Below, piece by piece: positions 1-8,332 of a stretch of 12,860 nt of DNA; position 1 is the first letter of the stretch, and each line of letters begins with the position of its first letter. This stretch comes from Paraglomus occultum. Taxonomy: Eukaryota > Glomeromycota > Glomeromycetes > Paraglomerales > Paraglomeraceae. The translations under genes and the position numbers were made by a program. The notes under the pieces were generated by a model that did not search any database, was not told the origin of the DNA, and worked only from the letters and a program-made list of their open reading frames with translations. The DNA is taken from contig CAJVPJ010001051.1 of the NCBI GenBank assembly GCA_910592205.1, forward strand, positions 1 to 12,860, given 5' to 3'.

Positions 1-32
1 GGCATGATAATCTCCCCTTGCACTTCCAGACA

Positions 33-64
33 CAACTTGCCGTCAGGTTGACAGGCGCAAGTTG
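33..64. repeat. Imperfect hairpin (8-bp outer stem, 4-bp inner stem)
   Basis: CAACTTGC at 33-40 pairs with GCAAGTTG at 57-64, and inside it GTCA and TGAC flank a three-base loop (42-52). This makes a compact stem-loop with one internal bulge. No T-run follows, and its function is unknown. Confidence 0.5.
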
Positions 65-105
65 CGTGGGCAAAATATATACTAAATCGTTGTCATCGTT
101 TATCT

Positions 106-480
106 CTAAAGATTCATTTTGCAGACGTTCTTCCTCAGTGTAAGAATTTTGCGACAGTCTTTTGGATCCTTGAATGCTCTGAGCGCCTTGAGAATGTCTT
201 CCCTTGTGTGTTCTGTTAAGCAAGCAATCCGTTCAATTATAATTAGAGTAAGGATGCGAGATAAGCAACCAGATATGTGGCTTAGCAAGCTCTTACTGTG
301 CGTTTCCGTGCGTAATCTCTTTGAAGGTTCATTCTCTTTAAAATCATTAGGAATGTGATGCCAAACAGACATAGAAAAGTTAGGAAAACCTACGCTTTTG
401 TTGAACAACGTACCTAGCTCTGGAGCCAGATGATAGCAAGCTATGGCACTTATTCTAACAGCATGCGAACTATTCTCCCA
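106..480 (-). CDS. Unrecognised minus-strand open frame, possible 3' exon
   Basis: The frame is open from 480 to a stop at 106 (124 codons). The first ATG is at 372 and would give 88 residues (MSVWHHIPNDFKENEPS...). The C-terminal part (TREDILKALRAFKDPKDCRKIL, broken by no stop) looks helical and charged. It lies downstream of the candidate exon at 820-993 on the same strand, so the two could belong to one spliced gene; a pyrimidine-containing ctggctccag near the upstream end could be an acceptor. No domain is recognised, and the opposite strand is also open for 79 codons, so chance is a real possibility. Confidence 0.2.
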   Translation of the reverse strand, partial: WENSSHAVRISAIACYHLAPELGTLFNKSVGFPNFSMSVWHHIPNDFKENEPSKRLRTETHSKSLLSHISGCLSRILTLIIIERIACLTEHTREDILKALRAFKDPKDCRKILTLRKNVCKMNL

Positions 481-588
481 CTATCTACTTAACCATATCT
501 CGCTTATTTGCCTTTCGCGTATAAACTACAACTCTACTCTACGACCCAACTCCAATGCATGTCGTAATGCATTCGAGCTATTCTCTCC
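461..588. repeat. Diverged direct repeat (20 bp, two copies)
   Basis: gcatgcgaactattctccca (461-480) and gcattcgagctattctctcc (569-588) match at 16 of 20 bases by my count. The 470-650 interval has further pyrimidine-rich look-alikes such as actctcc, so this may be a decayed array. On the minus strand the interval also holds a 32-codon ATG frame (MAEPNHRRVRLYGENSSNAL...) that I cannot identify. Confidence 0.3.
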
Positions 589-819
589 ATATAACCGAAC
601 TCTCCTATGATTCGGCTCCGCCATCTACTATATTAATATACTCTCCCAATGCGCGTTTGTAATTCACGACGCAGTTCTGCTCCAACTAGCGCTTTGCAGT
701 GGTACCACGCCCTGAAGGGTAACGCCCAACTGCCTCTCTCTCTTGCAATATAGCACAAACCAGTAACAGCTATTCAAACTCTTCTCTCCGTTGCTCCTCT
801 CCCAGTAAACGTGTCTTAC

Positions 820-993
820 CAAGTGTTTGGAGGTATCGCGTGTAGCAATACGCTGTTGCTGCGGGGTTTCTTGATGGTATTTATAGAAAAAGTCTTTATA
901 TCCTTCATATGCTTTACCAACCTCCTCCTTAGTTGCTTTTGGGTTGTCTTGAACGAATTTAACAGCAAATTCCCATTTTTCCAGTAGGTCCAT
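820..993 (-). CDS. Candidate first exon of an unrecognised minus-strand gene (58 codons)
   Basis: An ATG at 993 (context ggacATGG) opens a frame of exactly 58 codons that ends at a good phase-0 splice donor (TTG followed by GTAAGA). The peptide begins MDLLEKWEFAVKFV. It is rich in Lys, Glu and aromatic residues, probably helical, and uses mixed third-position bases, all of which look like true coding sequence. Without splicing the frame runs on to 664 (109 aa), but the charged pattern is lost after the donor. An acceptor-like ttacccttcag ends at 712 and would give a 108-base intron that keeps the frame and ends at the same stop. I do not recognise the family. It could also be a remnant of a larger gene reaching toward position 1. 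Confidence 0.35.
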
Positions 994-1571
994 GTCCAGA
1001 CGTTTTATGATTTAGTAAATAGTAATAAAAGAAGAGTCGCGTCTAGCCCAACTCAGCCCTGTTTATTTTACTTACACAAACATGTGATACTCCTTAAGCG
1101 CCAATTCCTACATTTTGATTGGATTAGGAAAAACCGAATTCTCGGCTATCGTAAGATTAAGACATAAGACAGTCGTTAAGTCGTTATGATAAACTGTTCG
1201 ACAATTGTTAAGTCGCATGATTGACCGTTGATAAATCAAATTCACGGCCTACCTGAAATTTTGAAGAATGATCGTATGATAAACTGGAGGTTAAGTTCGA
1301 CGACATAAGACAGATCTTTGAGTCGTATATTGAGTATGCAAATACAGCATCGTAAATCATACGATCCGCAACTCATGATGTGTGTCTGAAATCTTTGAAA
1401 TGTGGCCTGAGTGAATCCGGCAGTATGATGAGCGCGATCAAGTCGGTGAGTATAATTCATTCTTAATTGCAATTTAGATACTGAAAGTCATAAATTAATC
1501 AAACTGATAAATATTATGCAGAATAGAGCGAATAATATTTGTGGCCCAAACTGTCACCGCAACAATGCGTC
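994..1571. other. AT-rich intergenic stretch with short shared words
   Basis: No credible gene is seen. The 12-mer gacataagacag occurs at 1161-1172 and 1302-1313, and tcgt(t)atgataaactg at 1181-1196 and 1272-1286, but in opposite order. The 10-mer atcgtatgat (1271-1280) has its exact reverse complement at 1356-1365. A minus-strand frame at 1242-1472 lacks any recognisable domain. The pattern looks like a decayed repeat element. Confidence 0.4.
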
Positions 1572-1658
1572 TTGTATTAATCGTTGATAATAGTAAAAGA
1601 CATTTGTTATTGTTTATCGTTGTATTAATTAGTCAAAAGCATTTTGTTATAGTTATCG
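1572..1658. repeat. Tandem duplication, two diverged copies of about 40-48 bp
   Basis: Both copies start with ttgtattaat and end with a T-rich run plus ttatcg: copy one 1572-1619, copy two 1620-1658. The first has about nine extra bases (cgttgataa) after the shared start. Between these the copies share agt, aaaag and ttttgttat-like words in the same order. Confidence 0.5.
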
Positions 1659-3114
1659 TCTATATGATCTGTGTTACTGTGATTAAAAACTTTTTTTTGC
1701 AATTATCCCATCTTTAAAATGGGCCGTAACATTAATATTATTTTTATTTTTGATATAATACAAAAAAATATATATATAACATACAACATAAAGTAAACAT
1801 GATAAAAAGAAATTTGTCTTTGTTGCTCTCTTAGTAACTTCAGTTCATTTTCTTTCTCTTCTCCAACTTTCCATCTTTTTGTTCGTTACCATTACTGCAT
1901 TGCGAAGAACGACGTTCGAAACCCTCTTTTTCTACAAGAGCACGTAGGTTGAGTTCAACAAAGTCGTTCAAATTCTTACTAGTTAGTTCCAATACAATGG
2001 TTACTCCGGTGTTTTGCTATTCTAATGTGATTATAATTATTTTGGTCATTCGAACAATTGTACACTAGTTGGTTGCACGACAAACAAATTGCAATTCTAA
2101 TTGTAGGTGAGTAAGAAGTACCGTTTGGCTGTTGTACCGGTTTTCAAGCTTGAAAATAATTTTGGTTTTGTAGAAGATTATTTTCTCTAAAGTAAGTTAG
2201 ACGCTCCGAATTCGTCCTTTCCCATTTACCTGGTGTTTCTCCAATACGTATTCGTGACATCTTGCCATTCTTCAGGAGTGTAGGGTCCGGTCCATAGATT
2301 TGCCTATTTAATGTGCTTAAATACTTTTAGGTTTTTAGACTTATGAATATATCGCTATAATGGAAATTTAAATTTATTTATTTTTGCATTAGCCATTTAT
2401 TTACTTCTTACAACTGAACCGCAAGAATACTAGATCGTTTTTTTGTGAAAGTTTTCTTATATCTGGAACAATGGAGAGACAATATTGCCTTTAAATTTCG
2501 GGATAATACTTTGTACAGTGTTAGTATGTCAGAGCGGAATCTATGTCCGTTCGGAATGGACATATTTGATATGTCAGATCGGAATTATTGCATTATATTC
2601 CAATCTTGTCTAACCACTGCGTCAAGTTCCTGGACAAGCTGTCTCACATTAATACTATGGTATTTATCCAACTGTACAAGAGATGAGCGTTTAGTTTCAT
2701 ATTATAAGCCAATTTCAAATATCGTAGAAGCAACAGCTATATTATTAACGGGTGTTTCGTATTCCAATAATGTCTAATCTATTAGAGTTGGTTATTATTT
2801 GAATATTTTCCTGTTAATGCTGAATTACGTTTGTTTTTAAAAAACAATTGTATTGGTAAAAACCTTTCACCTATTTTCTTTCCTTCCTCGCTCGGATTAA
2901 TTGCACCAATAGAAGACACTATTCTAATATAGATAGTACATAATTGTAATTAACTTATGTAGTGACTGATGTTTTAATTGTATATGTCACATACATCACG
3001 TTTAATGCCAATGCTGTTGGTCAACTGCATGTATATATCTTGTCGATCTCAAACCACGTCGTCTATGTGTAAACTTAATGTAAGTGTACGAACTAGTGAA
3101 GTTGTCCTTCACAC
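1659..3114. other. AT-rich intergenic stretch, no convincing gene
   Basis: The stretch has poly-A/T tracts and an (AT) run near 1768-1778. One plus-strand frame is open from 2418 to 2777, with first ATG at 2526 (83 residues, MSERNLCPFGMDIFDMSDRN...). It contains a short internal echo, MSERN and MSDRN, from the words atgtcagagcggaat and atgtcagatcggaat. A near-palindrome TGTCCGTTCGGAATGGACA lies within it. The frame has no known domain, and a frame of this length is not unexpected by chance at this base composition. Confidence 0.4.
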
Positions 3115-3117
3115 GTG

Positions 3118-3324
3118 ATGGGAGTATTAGGTATTTTGGCCGTGTGGATAGCTTTTGGCGGTTTATTTTGGTTTTTGAATGTTAGAAAATTAGCAGGAAG
3201 CTTGGTTGTTTGGTTTTTATCATGCATTAGTGTCGTAGTAGCATCAATGTTTGTTTTCTTCCTATGCAATAGCGGATATTATTTGAGTTCTCTCTACAAT
3301 ATTATCGAAATTTGTTATCTATAA
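3118..3324 (+). CDS. Possible 68-aa two-helix membrane protein
   Basis: From ATG 3118 the frame encodes two strongly hydrophobic segments (about residues 3-21 and 28-51) separated by a short basic NVRK loop, with a brief polar tail. Its local GC is above its surroundings and it follows an in-frame stop at 3097. The layout recalls very small membrane subunits such as the V-ATPase e subunit, but the conserved Gln-Leu-His-Pro-Leu-type end of that family is absent, so I do not assign it. Hydrophobic frames also arise easily from T-rich DNA, which keeps confidence low. Confidence 0.25.
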   Translation: MGVLGILAVWIAFGGLFWFLNVRKLAGSLVVWFLSCISVVVASMFVFFLCNSGYYLSSLYNIIEICYL

Positions 3325-3497
3325 ATGTATTATAATAGTAATTAATTATATACTGTAGGAAAAAGTTCGTTAAAGTGGTTGTCACAAAGGGTGTAAGTTT
3401 AAGCATTGAGCAGTATATTAATTAGCCATATAGCCGAGTGTCATTGAAGTATGTTATCTGACATACAACGTAGTTAATAAATATTGATTACAATATT

Positions 3498-3520
3498 ATT
3501 ACTAATACTCTGTTAGTAAT
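3498..3520. repeat. Inverted repeat, 8-bp stem with 7-base loop
   Basis: ATTACTAA (3498-3505) and TTAGTAAT (3513-3520) are exact reverse complements. Such AT-rich stems are easily found by chance in this DNA, and no function is proposed. Confidence 0.4.
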
Positions 3521-3764
3521 TATTTCCATATGACATATAACAAATACTACTTACTGGAACAGAAAAAAAGCGCGAGAGCATAAACGAAGTTGATTTCATA
3601 AATATAAGCAAAAAAAATATAAAACCGTCTTGGTGCTCATACAAAAAAAAACTATTTAGCATCCATTAAGTTATATAATTGTAGCATTTTTGACGTGTTT
3701 ATGGACGATTATCAGATTATAATTATAAACCCGTTTCTTTTTTAATTTGAAAATATTATTAAAC

Positions 3765-4064
3765 ATGCGGGTTGCTGTCCTGTTACGTAATTTTTATCGA
3801 TATCTAAAAAGCGGTAAAACGTCCAATCTACATTTAAACTTTTTTATATTTATCTTTTTTTTATTATGCTATCTCTATCAAATCTTTTCCTTTCATAACA
3901 TAAAACAGAAAAACAGATATATTAATTCTCCGGTTGTAATAGCGCTACGAGTAGTGAAACAAAATGGATATATCATGTATAGCGATACAAACATAAAATA
4001 TGGCAGCTCCGTTGCACGCTATCATCCAGACCATTTGCTCGGATTAATTTTTTTTTTCAGTTGA
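3765..4064 (+). CDS. Weak candidate exon with a membrane-anchor-like N-terminus
   Basis: From ATG 3765 the frame gives a short basic N-terminus (MRVAVLLRNFYRYLKSGK), a hydrophobic segment of about 20 residues and a polar part, the shape of a type II membrane protein. Near its 3' end a run of ten Ts closes with a strong splice acceptor (cag ending at 4061), followed by an open stretch reading LKETSELVYYAQK up to a GTAGGT donor-like site at about 4101. So 4062-4100 may be a small exon and the last codons before it intron. I could not find a confident donor to match the acceptor or a continuation, and no domain is recognised. Confidence 0.18.
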   Translation: MRVAVLLRNFYRYLKSGKTSNLHLNFFIFIFFLLCYLYQIFSFHNIKQKNRYINSPVVIALRVVKQNGYIMYSDTNIKYGSSVARYHPDHLLGLIFFFS

Positions 4065-4100
4065 AGGAAACCAGTGAACTTGTATACTATGCACAAAAAG

Positions 4101-4879
4101 GTAGGTTACCAAAATATAATTACTATATTATACTTTGATATGTTATCAACTGTTTACTTCGCAAAGTAATACGTCCGTCGCCTAGGGAAAAAATATAGCG
4201 CTTTGCGTCCTTTGGATATGTTATTGCAATCGCATTCCAAGATTCTTGTCTGAAAGTCGACAATGAGATAAAAGCATTTTCTACCACACAAGTAGTGGAT
4301 AAATGAAGACCTTTTGATTACTTTACATCATGTTTCTCATAAAAAAAAACAAATAAACGTCTTTATTATTATCATGATTATCCATTTTATTGTCTTTTTT
4401 TTTTTAGTTGTGCCATTATCAACTCTTCCTTGTTCATGTACATTTCCAGTTATTTTATAGAGTGGAATAATAAATAAAAGTAAAAATAACATCTCCAAGT
4501 CTGATACCTGAATGAGGTCAAATGTTTTTCACGGCACGCCCAAAACGCATCCTTTTTTTCTTTTTTACTTACGCTCAGTCAACAGAACAAGGATTGGGTC
4601 CAGTGAACGTCGAATATTGTGGAGTAATGGATTTTTTTAGCTAAAAAGTAGAAGGTAAACCCTTTATTCTACATTGTAATGAGGTTAAAGACTGGTAAAT
4701 TTATATAACTTGCTTAAATTTGTGTTGTTTGCGTGGTGAATAACGCCAATACGGATTTTCGCAACTAAGATTTACCAATTAATCGACAAGTCTTGTCGTC
4801 GTTAAAGGAAATTTAAAACGAAAAAGTTCGAAACTTGCCCCGTTAAAAGCTATCAGAGTTTTGCCAACGTGGCTGTTTA
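4101..4879. other. AT-rich stretch with splice-like signals but no supportable gene
   Basis: Poly-T runs ending in TAG occur at about 4398-4408 and 4630-4638 on the plus strand. On the minus strand a GTAAGT donor at 4572 and a ttcag acceptor at 4508 would bound a 65-base intron. The minus-strand exon that would precede it has a stop in every frame, so no protein can be built. A spliced non-coding transcript is possible but not shown. Confidence 0.3.
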
Positions 4880-5449
4880 ATGACGTCAAAAAAATTTTTT
4901 TCTTCCAATTTAAATTTGTATCAAATGTCCCTCAAAAGTTTGTCAGCCCTTGCCTGTTTTAAACATGTTACGTTACAAATCACCAACGATTGCTATGCCA
5001 CTCTTGAACATCAAGTTTATTTCTTGGTAACATTTAATAGGAGTATGGGTCAATGCTTTGCAAAGTGTTTGGATGTTTTACGTATTTTGTCGGATTTGCC
5101 TCGCGGCAAGCTGTACGTTAACATGATTCTGAGGTTGCACATTGCGTAATAAATATGCAAGGAATGAAGATCCGAGCCCGAAAGTTGGGCGTATTCAAGC
5201 ATAACCGAGGTTACCAAGATATTTTTATTATTAAGCATGCGAGTGGGCTGGGCCAAGTGACTAATTTGACCAGAGATGATAAGGTTTGCAGCATATGCGT
5301 CTTGTCAGAGACATCTGCAAAGTTGATCCGGAGGCGAGCTCTATATTGGACGTTTTGATGGAAACGAAATGTTAAAATGTCCAAGTGCAACAATTGTTAT
5401 TTTGACATTTCACGCTTAAAGTTCCGTTTATATCTTATTTTATTAAAAG
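4880..5449. other. Short overlapping frames on both strands, no recognised gene
   Basis: Plus-strand frames at 4880-5149 (89 aa) and 5155-5358 (67 aa) follow each other, and the interval 5040-5350 has a more balanced base composition than its flanks. The peptides (for example FAKCLDVLRILSDLPRGKLYVN) could be coding relics but show no known motif. Minus-strand frames overlap the same bases. I do not call a gene here. Confidence 0.2.
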
Positions 5450-5587
5450 ATGAAACAACAACAACAGCAACAACATACAATCTCGGTCGAATACCTGACA
5501 GCTTTACAAAATGAGAGACTAATTGTAAAATCACGTTGTTTCCTTTATACCCTTTCGTTCTTTTTAATCTTTTTCTTTTTGATATAA
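5450..5587 (+). CDS. Possible small ORF with polyglutamine start (45 aa)
   Basis: ATG 5450 opens MKQQQQQQHTISVEYLTALQNERLIV, ending in a Phe/Leu-rich tail. The tail coincides with a pyrimidine-rich tract (5538-5607) that ends in cccttttag, a strong acceptor. A GTAAAA at 5525 could be the donor of an 83-base intron, and splicing would give a 32-residue product ending VRLVYVI. The CAA repeat (about 5453-5476) may simply be a microsatellite. Confidence 0.2.
   Translation: MKQQQQQQHTISVEYLTALQNERLIVKSRCFLYTLSFFLIFFFLI
5453..5476 (+). repeat. CAA microsatellite, imperfect
   Basis: About seven CAA-type triplets with one CAG interruption. Short repeats of this kind are common in fungal DNA. Confidence 0.6.
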
Positions 5588-5931
5588 AAGCCCTTTCTCC
5601 CTTTTAGGTTAGACTTGTCTATGTAATATAATGAATATGTCAGAAGTTGTTAAGCATAGTTAGTATTACAGTAAGGTATACTCTGACAAAATAAGTTTAG
5701 CAATCCCAATTCGTCGTCATAGTTTTAACGATTTCCACATAACAGGCAAGTCGCCGTATAATTGAACTGGAAGAGGATAACCTGTATATTTTCGAGATGA
5801 TTTAGTCAGCAGCACATCGGCTAAATCAACTAGAACGAGATTATTCCCGAAATATTAAAATTTAAAAAATTAAGCACTAAATCATAGAATAAGAACTTTA
5901 TAAATTTTTACTGTTACATTCGTTTAATCTA
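5588..5931. other. AT-rich stretch, nothing supportable
   Basis: Apart from the acceptor-like end of the pyrimidine tract at 5607, I see no frame, repeat or RNA signal here. Confidence 0.4.
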
Positions 5932-6255
5932 CTAATATGGTACTAAAGAGAAGATTATGTCACGTATGGAAATAATACGTTTATGTAACCATCTTGCTGT
6001 TACAACGTTATCATGTTTAGCATCAATTAGAAATAAATCTGTCGATGTTGTTTTTTTTTCGATCGTTATGGTCTTGTTCAAGTCAGACATTATTGTAGGG
6101 CCAATTGAAACCTCGATTAAGAAATTGTACAATGTTCTGGAGCGTTCAAATGTTACCCAGATCAGACGTTTCATAAACGTGGGCCAGATGTGACATTCAA
6201 TTTTGTGTGGCCTGTATACCGGAGGAAATGTTTGAATTGACAGTTTGGCCTCCAT
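5932..6255 (-). CDS. Unrecognised 107-aa open frame (opposite strand also open)
   Basis: An ATG at 6255 in a favourable context (ttagATGG) opens 107 codons ending at 5932, beginning MEAKLSIQTFPPVYRPHKIE. Codon third positions are mixed and residues are varied, so the peptide looks plausible. The plus strand from 5957 to 6193 is also open from an ATG for 78 codons (MSRMEIIRLCNHLAV...), and I cannot tell which, if either, is real. No signal peptide, membrane segment or known motif is visible in the minus-strand product. Confidence 0.22.
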   Translation of the reverse strand: MEAKLSIQTFPPVYRPHKIECHIWPTFMKRLIWVTFERSRTLYNFLIEVSIGPTIMSDLNKTITIEKKTTSTDLFLIDAKHDNVVTARWLHKRIISIRDIIFSLVPY

Positions 6256-7110
6256 CTAATATTTTTACCGAAAAGTAAGATTGTCAATGTAAATGGGGAC
6301 TGTCAAGAGTGATTGGTGGAACTGTTACTAAAAATAAACGCTAAATCGTAAGCCAACGGGGATCCCCAAACTAAAAAATTTCATCATTAATTAATTGAAA
6401 AGTGAGTGCCAAGGAGATTTAATGTATCGCCAACAAAATTTCTTATTTGTTTTTAGTATTAGCACCATGACATTTATGACGTTTATTCTTCTACCTTGTG
6501 GGCATATTCTGCTACACAGGGCTTTTTTTTAGATGCAGATGTTATTTTTAATAGATTTTCATATATCAATATAGATATTTAGATAGAAAACAGATGATTT
6601 GACCAAGAATAACTAGACAAAAATTGGGTTATTATGCGGAGAATATTGTCTGTTGTGGCGCTTGCCTCGTGGCGCTAAATGGGCGAATCGAATATGTTAA
6701 GCAAAATCGGTGATTTGGGGGGGATTCTAAATAGCCTTTTTTCTTATAATGTGCGTTGCTTAGCCGGCGCCGCTAAGATGTTGTGTACCCCGACAGTGCG
6801 TGACACGTGGCTGCCTTATTGATTGGTTTTTAAACAGAAATTCTTTTCTCTAAACCATTAGCTGAAACTTGAAACTGTCCTGAAATTCATAATTACCGTA
6901 AATGTCCAACAGACAATCCATCAAAGAGTATCAGAATGCGGGTTAACATATGAATTGAAAACGGCTATTTCCGTTCGATATTGTTTATTTTTTGCCCAAA
7001 GTAAGTTTATATGACCGTATTGTGCATTTCATATGATGAGATAGACGTGTACTTGCTTGTATTCCGGTAGTAGGTCGAAATGTGGGCGGAGCAGGGGGAA
7101 AGGATAGTGT
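6256..7110. other. Intergenic stretch with a locally GC-richer island
   Basis: No frame of note. Around 6640-6810 the base composition rises: two copies of gtggcgct at 6655-6662 and 6669-6676, a palindrome at 6759-6777, and a CACGTG hexamer at 6804-6809. The island could be the relic of a gene or element, but no protein or tRNA fold was found in it. Confidence 0.35.
6759..6777. repeat. GC-rich palindrome
   Basis: CTTAGC and GCTAAG flank a seven-base centre (CGGCGCC), making a 19-base near-perfect palindrome in otherwise AT-rich DNA. Confidence 0.5.
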
Positions 7111-7114
7111 GTTA

Positions 7115-7130
7115 TGTGTGTGTGTGTGTG
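7115..7130 (+). repeat. (TG)8 microsatellite
   Basis: Eight TG units directly precede the 9-bp array and may have seeded it by slippage. Confidence 0.8.
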
Positions 7131-7133
7131 TTG

Positions 7134-7211
7134 AGTGTTGTGGGTGTTGCGGGTGCTATGTGTATTATGTGTATTGTGTGTATTGTGTGTATTGTGTGTA
7201 TTGTGGGTGTT
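7134..7211 (+). repeat. G/T-rich minisatellite, 9-bp period (about nine units)
   Basis: Successive nine-base units read agtgttgtg, ggtgttgcg, ggtgctatg, tgtattatg, then four exact tgtattgtg units (7170-7205), then ggtgttgtg. The last unit runs into the following array. The overlapping 64-residue frame (Cys/Val/Ile-rich) is just the array read as codons. Confidence 0.85.
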
Positions 7212-7331
7212 GTGATGTTATGTCGGTGCTATGTGGGTGTAATGGGGTGTAATGGGAGCGTAATGAGGGTGTAATGTGGATGTTATGTGGATGTTATGTA
7301 GATGTTATGTAGATGTTATCTAGATGGTATG
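7212..7331 (+). repeat. G/T-rich minisatellite, 11-bp period (about eleven units)
   Basis: The period changes here from 9 to 11: gtgatgttatg, tcggtgctatg, tgggtgtaatg, a 10-base unit, ggagcgtaatg, agggtgtaatg, two tggatgttatg units, then tagatgttatg-type units to 7331. All but one end in ATG, and there is a gradual drift along the array. Confidence 0.8.
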
Positions 7332-7336
7332 GATGG

Positions 7337-7394
7337 TATGTATGGGTGTTAATGTGGGTTGCGTGTGTTATGTATGGGTGTGGGTTGCGTGTGT
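7337..7394 (+). repeat. Two direct copies at the array edge
   Basis: A unit with tatgggtg and tgggttgcgtgtgt appears twice in a row (about 7337-7367 and 7369-7394). The first copy has a few extra bases (ttaa-like) in the middle. These are the last units of the G/T-rich block. Confidence 0.6.
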
Positions 7395-7959
7395 AAAAAA
7401 GTCAAATTAGTATAACTTGTATACTGCTTTACAGAAATAGTGACGATGCATGTGCGATCTATACAATCTAATCTTTATATAATCGCTTGGAAACAATTGG
7501 CCTATTATCAAGTGCCAAGTATAAGGTAGTAGTATTAGCATTAAGTTAATACTTCCGTATATCGCTTTCCCCCATTCCCCAAGACTTCAATAAATTCAGT
7601 AGAATTCTCACTGGTTGATTACTATTTATACTCATTACATAACAAATATGCGTGAAACCATATTCTATATAAATACAGTTACAATCATAATCAATTTAAA
7701 TACAATGATAAAATTTGTAACACATATTTTCTTATTATATTCATCATTTATTTATATTAGCTAAAAATATCTCCATTACACACACTTGCTACATTTATTT
7801 TACTTATATATATTATTATGGTGCCTCTTCCATCCTTTGTCGATTAGTTCTGCATACAAAATCGCTACACAATTTCCACAAGAATATTCACACAAATATC
7901 ACACACCTATCCCACTGCAACCCCCTTTGTCTCATAAGTCGGTTATTTCGTATTAAGAA
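7395..7959. other. Distal 5' flank of the phosphatase gene, AT-rich
   Basis: No coding frame is seen. A TATA-like tatataaata lies at 7666-7675. The ctttacag at about 7426-7433 resembles a splice acceptor but has no partner. Composition turns C-rich toward 7960, where the pyrimidine block begins. Confidence 0.4.
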
Positions 7960-8270
7960 TCTTTTCCTTGCTAACGTTTCATATATCTTTCTCCGCTTTT
8001 ATATTGCGGGTCTCCCTCCCAGAGCAAGAATCTTTGCACCTTCCCTTCTCTCATCTGGTGCGTCTCACTAGCAAACGTTTGGATGTGTTAGAAAACTTTA
8101 GCACTTTTTGTTCTGAGACTACTTTATCTTACACACAGAAGCGCTTTGGTACAGCTGGTCTGATCAACTATCAAGAACTGCAACGCTCCCTCTTCTCTCC
8201 CTCTCCGTTCTAACGACAAAACTCTCCACTTTTTTCTCTCCCCTACCTTCTCTCTCAACACTACTTTATT
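7960..8270 (+). promoter_or_regulatory. Pyrimidine-rich 5' flank of the phosphatase gene
   Basis: The plus strand carries long C/T-rich runs (for example around 7995-8050 and 8188-8260). Such CT-rich tracts are common just upstream of transcription starts in fungal genes. The open frame at 7968-8213 inside it is biased in composition and lacks any recognisable domain. A TATA-like element (tatataaata) lies at 7666-7675, but it is about 765 bases from the ATG, so its link to this gene is uncertain. The exact transcription start cannot be read from the sequence. Confidence 0.4.
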
Positions 8271-8298
8271 TGATAAGAAAGCTGTCCCATTCACTTCA

Positions 8299-8328
8299 AT
8301 GATAACGGCCATCATACTTCTTCAATAA
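8299..8328 (+). promoter_or_regulatory. Possible 9-codon uORF in the phosphatase leader
   Basis: An ATG at 8299 opens a frame of nine codons (MITAIILLQ) ending in TAA, about 100 bases before the phosphatase ATG. If the transcript begins upstream of 8299 this would be an upstream ORF able to reduce translation. It would be removed if the acceptor-like site near 8381 is used. Confidence 0.25.
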
Positions 8329-8332
8329 TAGC

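Noticed and set aside
1885-1905. GTTCGAAAC word resembling a tRNA T-loop
   Set aside because: No pairing stems and no cloverleaf on either strand.
4508-4638. Minus-strand exon with a GTAAGT donor and 65-base intron
   Set aside because: The exon between the preceding acceptor and the donor has a stop in all three frames, so it cannot code.
7080-7274. 64-codon plus-strand frame rich in Cys, Val and Ile
   Set aside because: It is the G/T minisatellite read as codons; the peptide simply follows the 9-bp period.
7968-8213. 81-codon plus-strand frame before the phosphatase
   Set aside because: Lies in the pyrimidine-rich promoter block, has no domain and no splice link in frame to the phosphatase.
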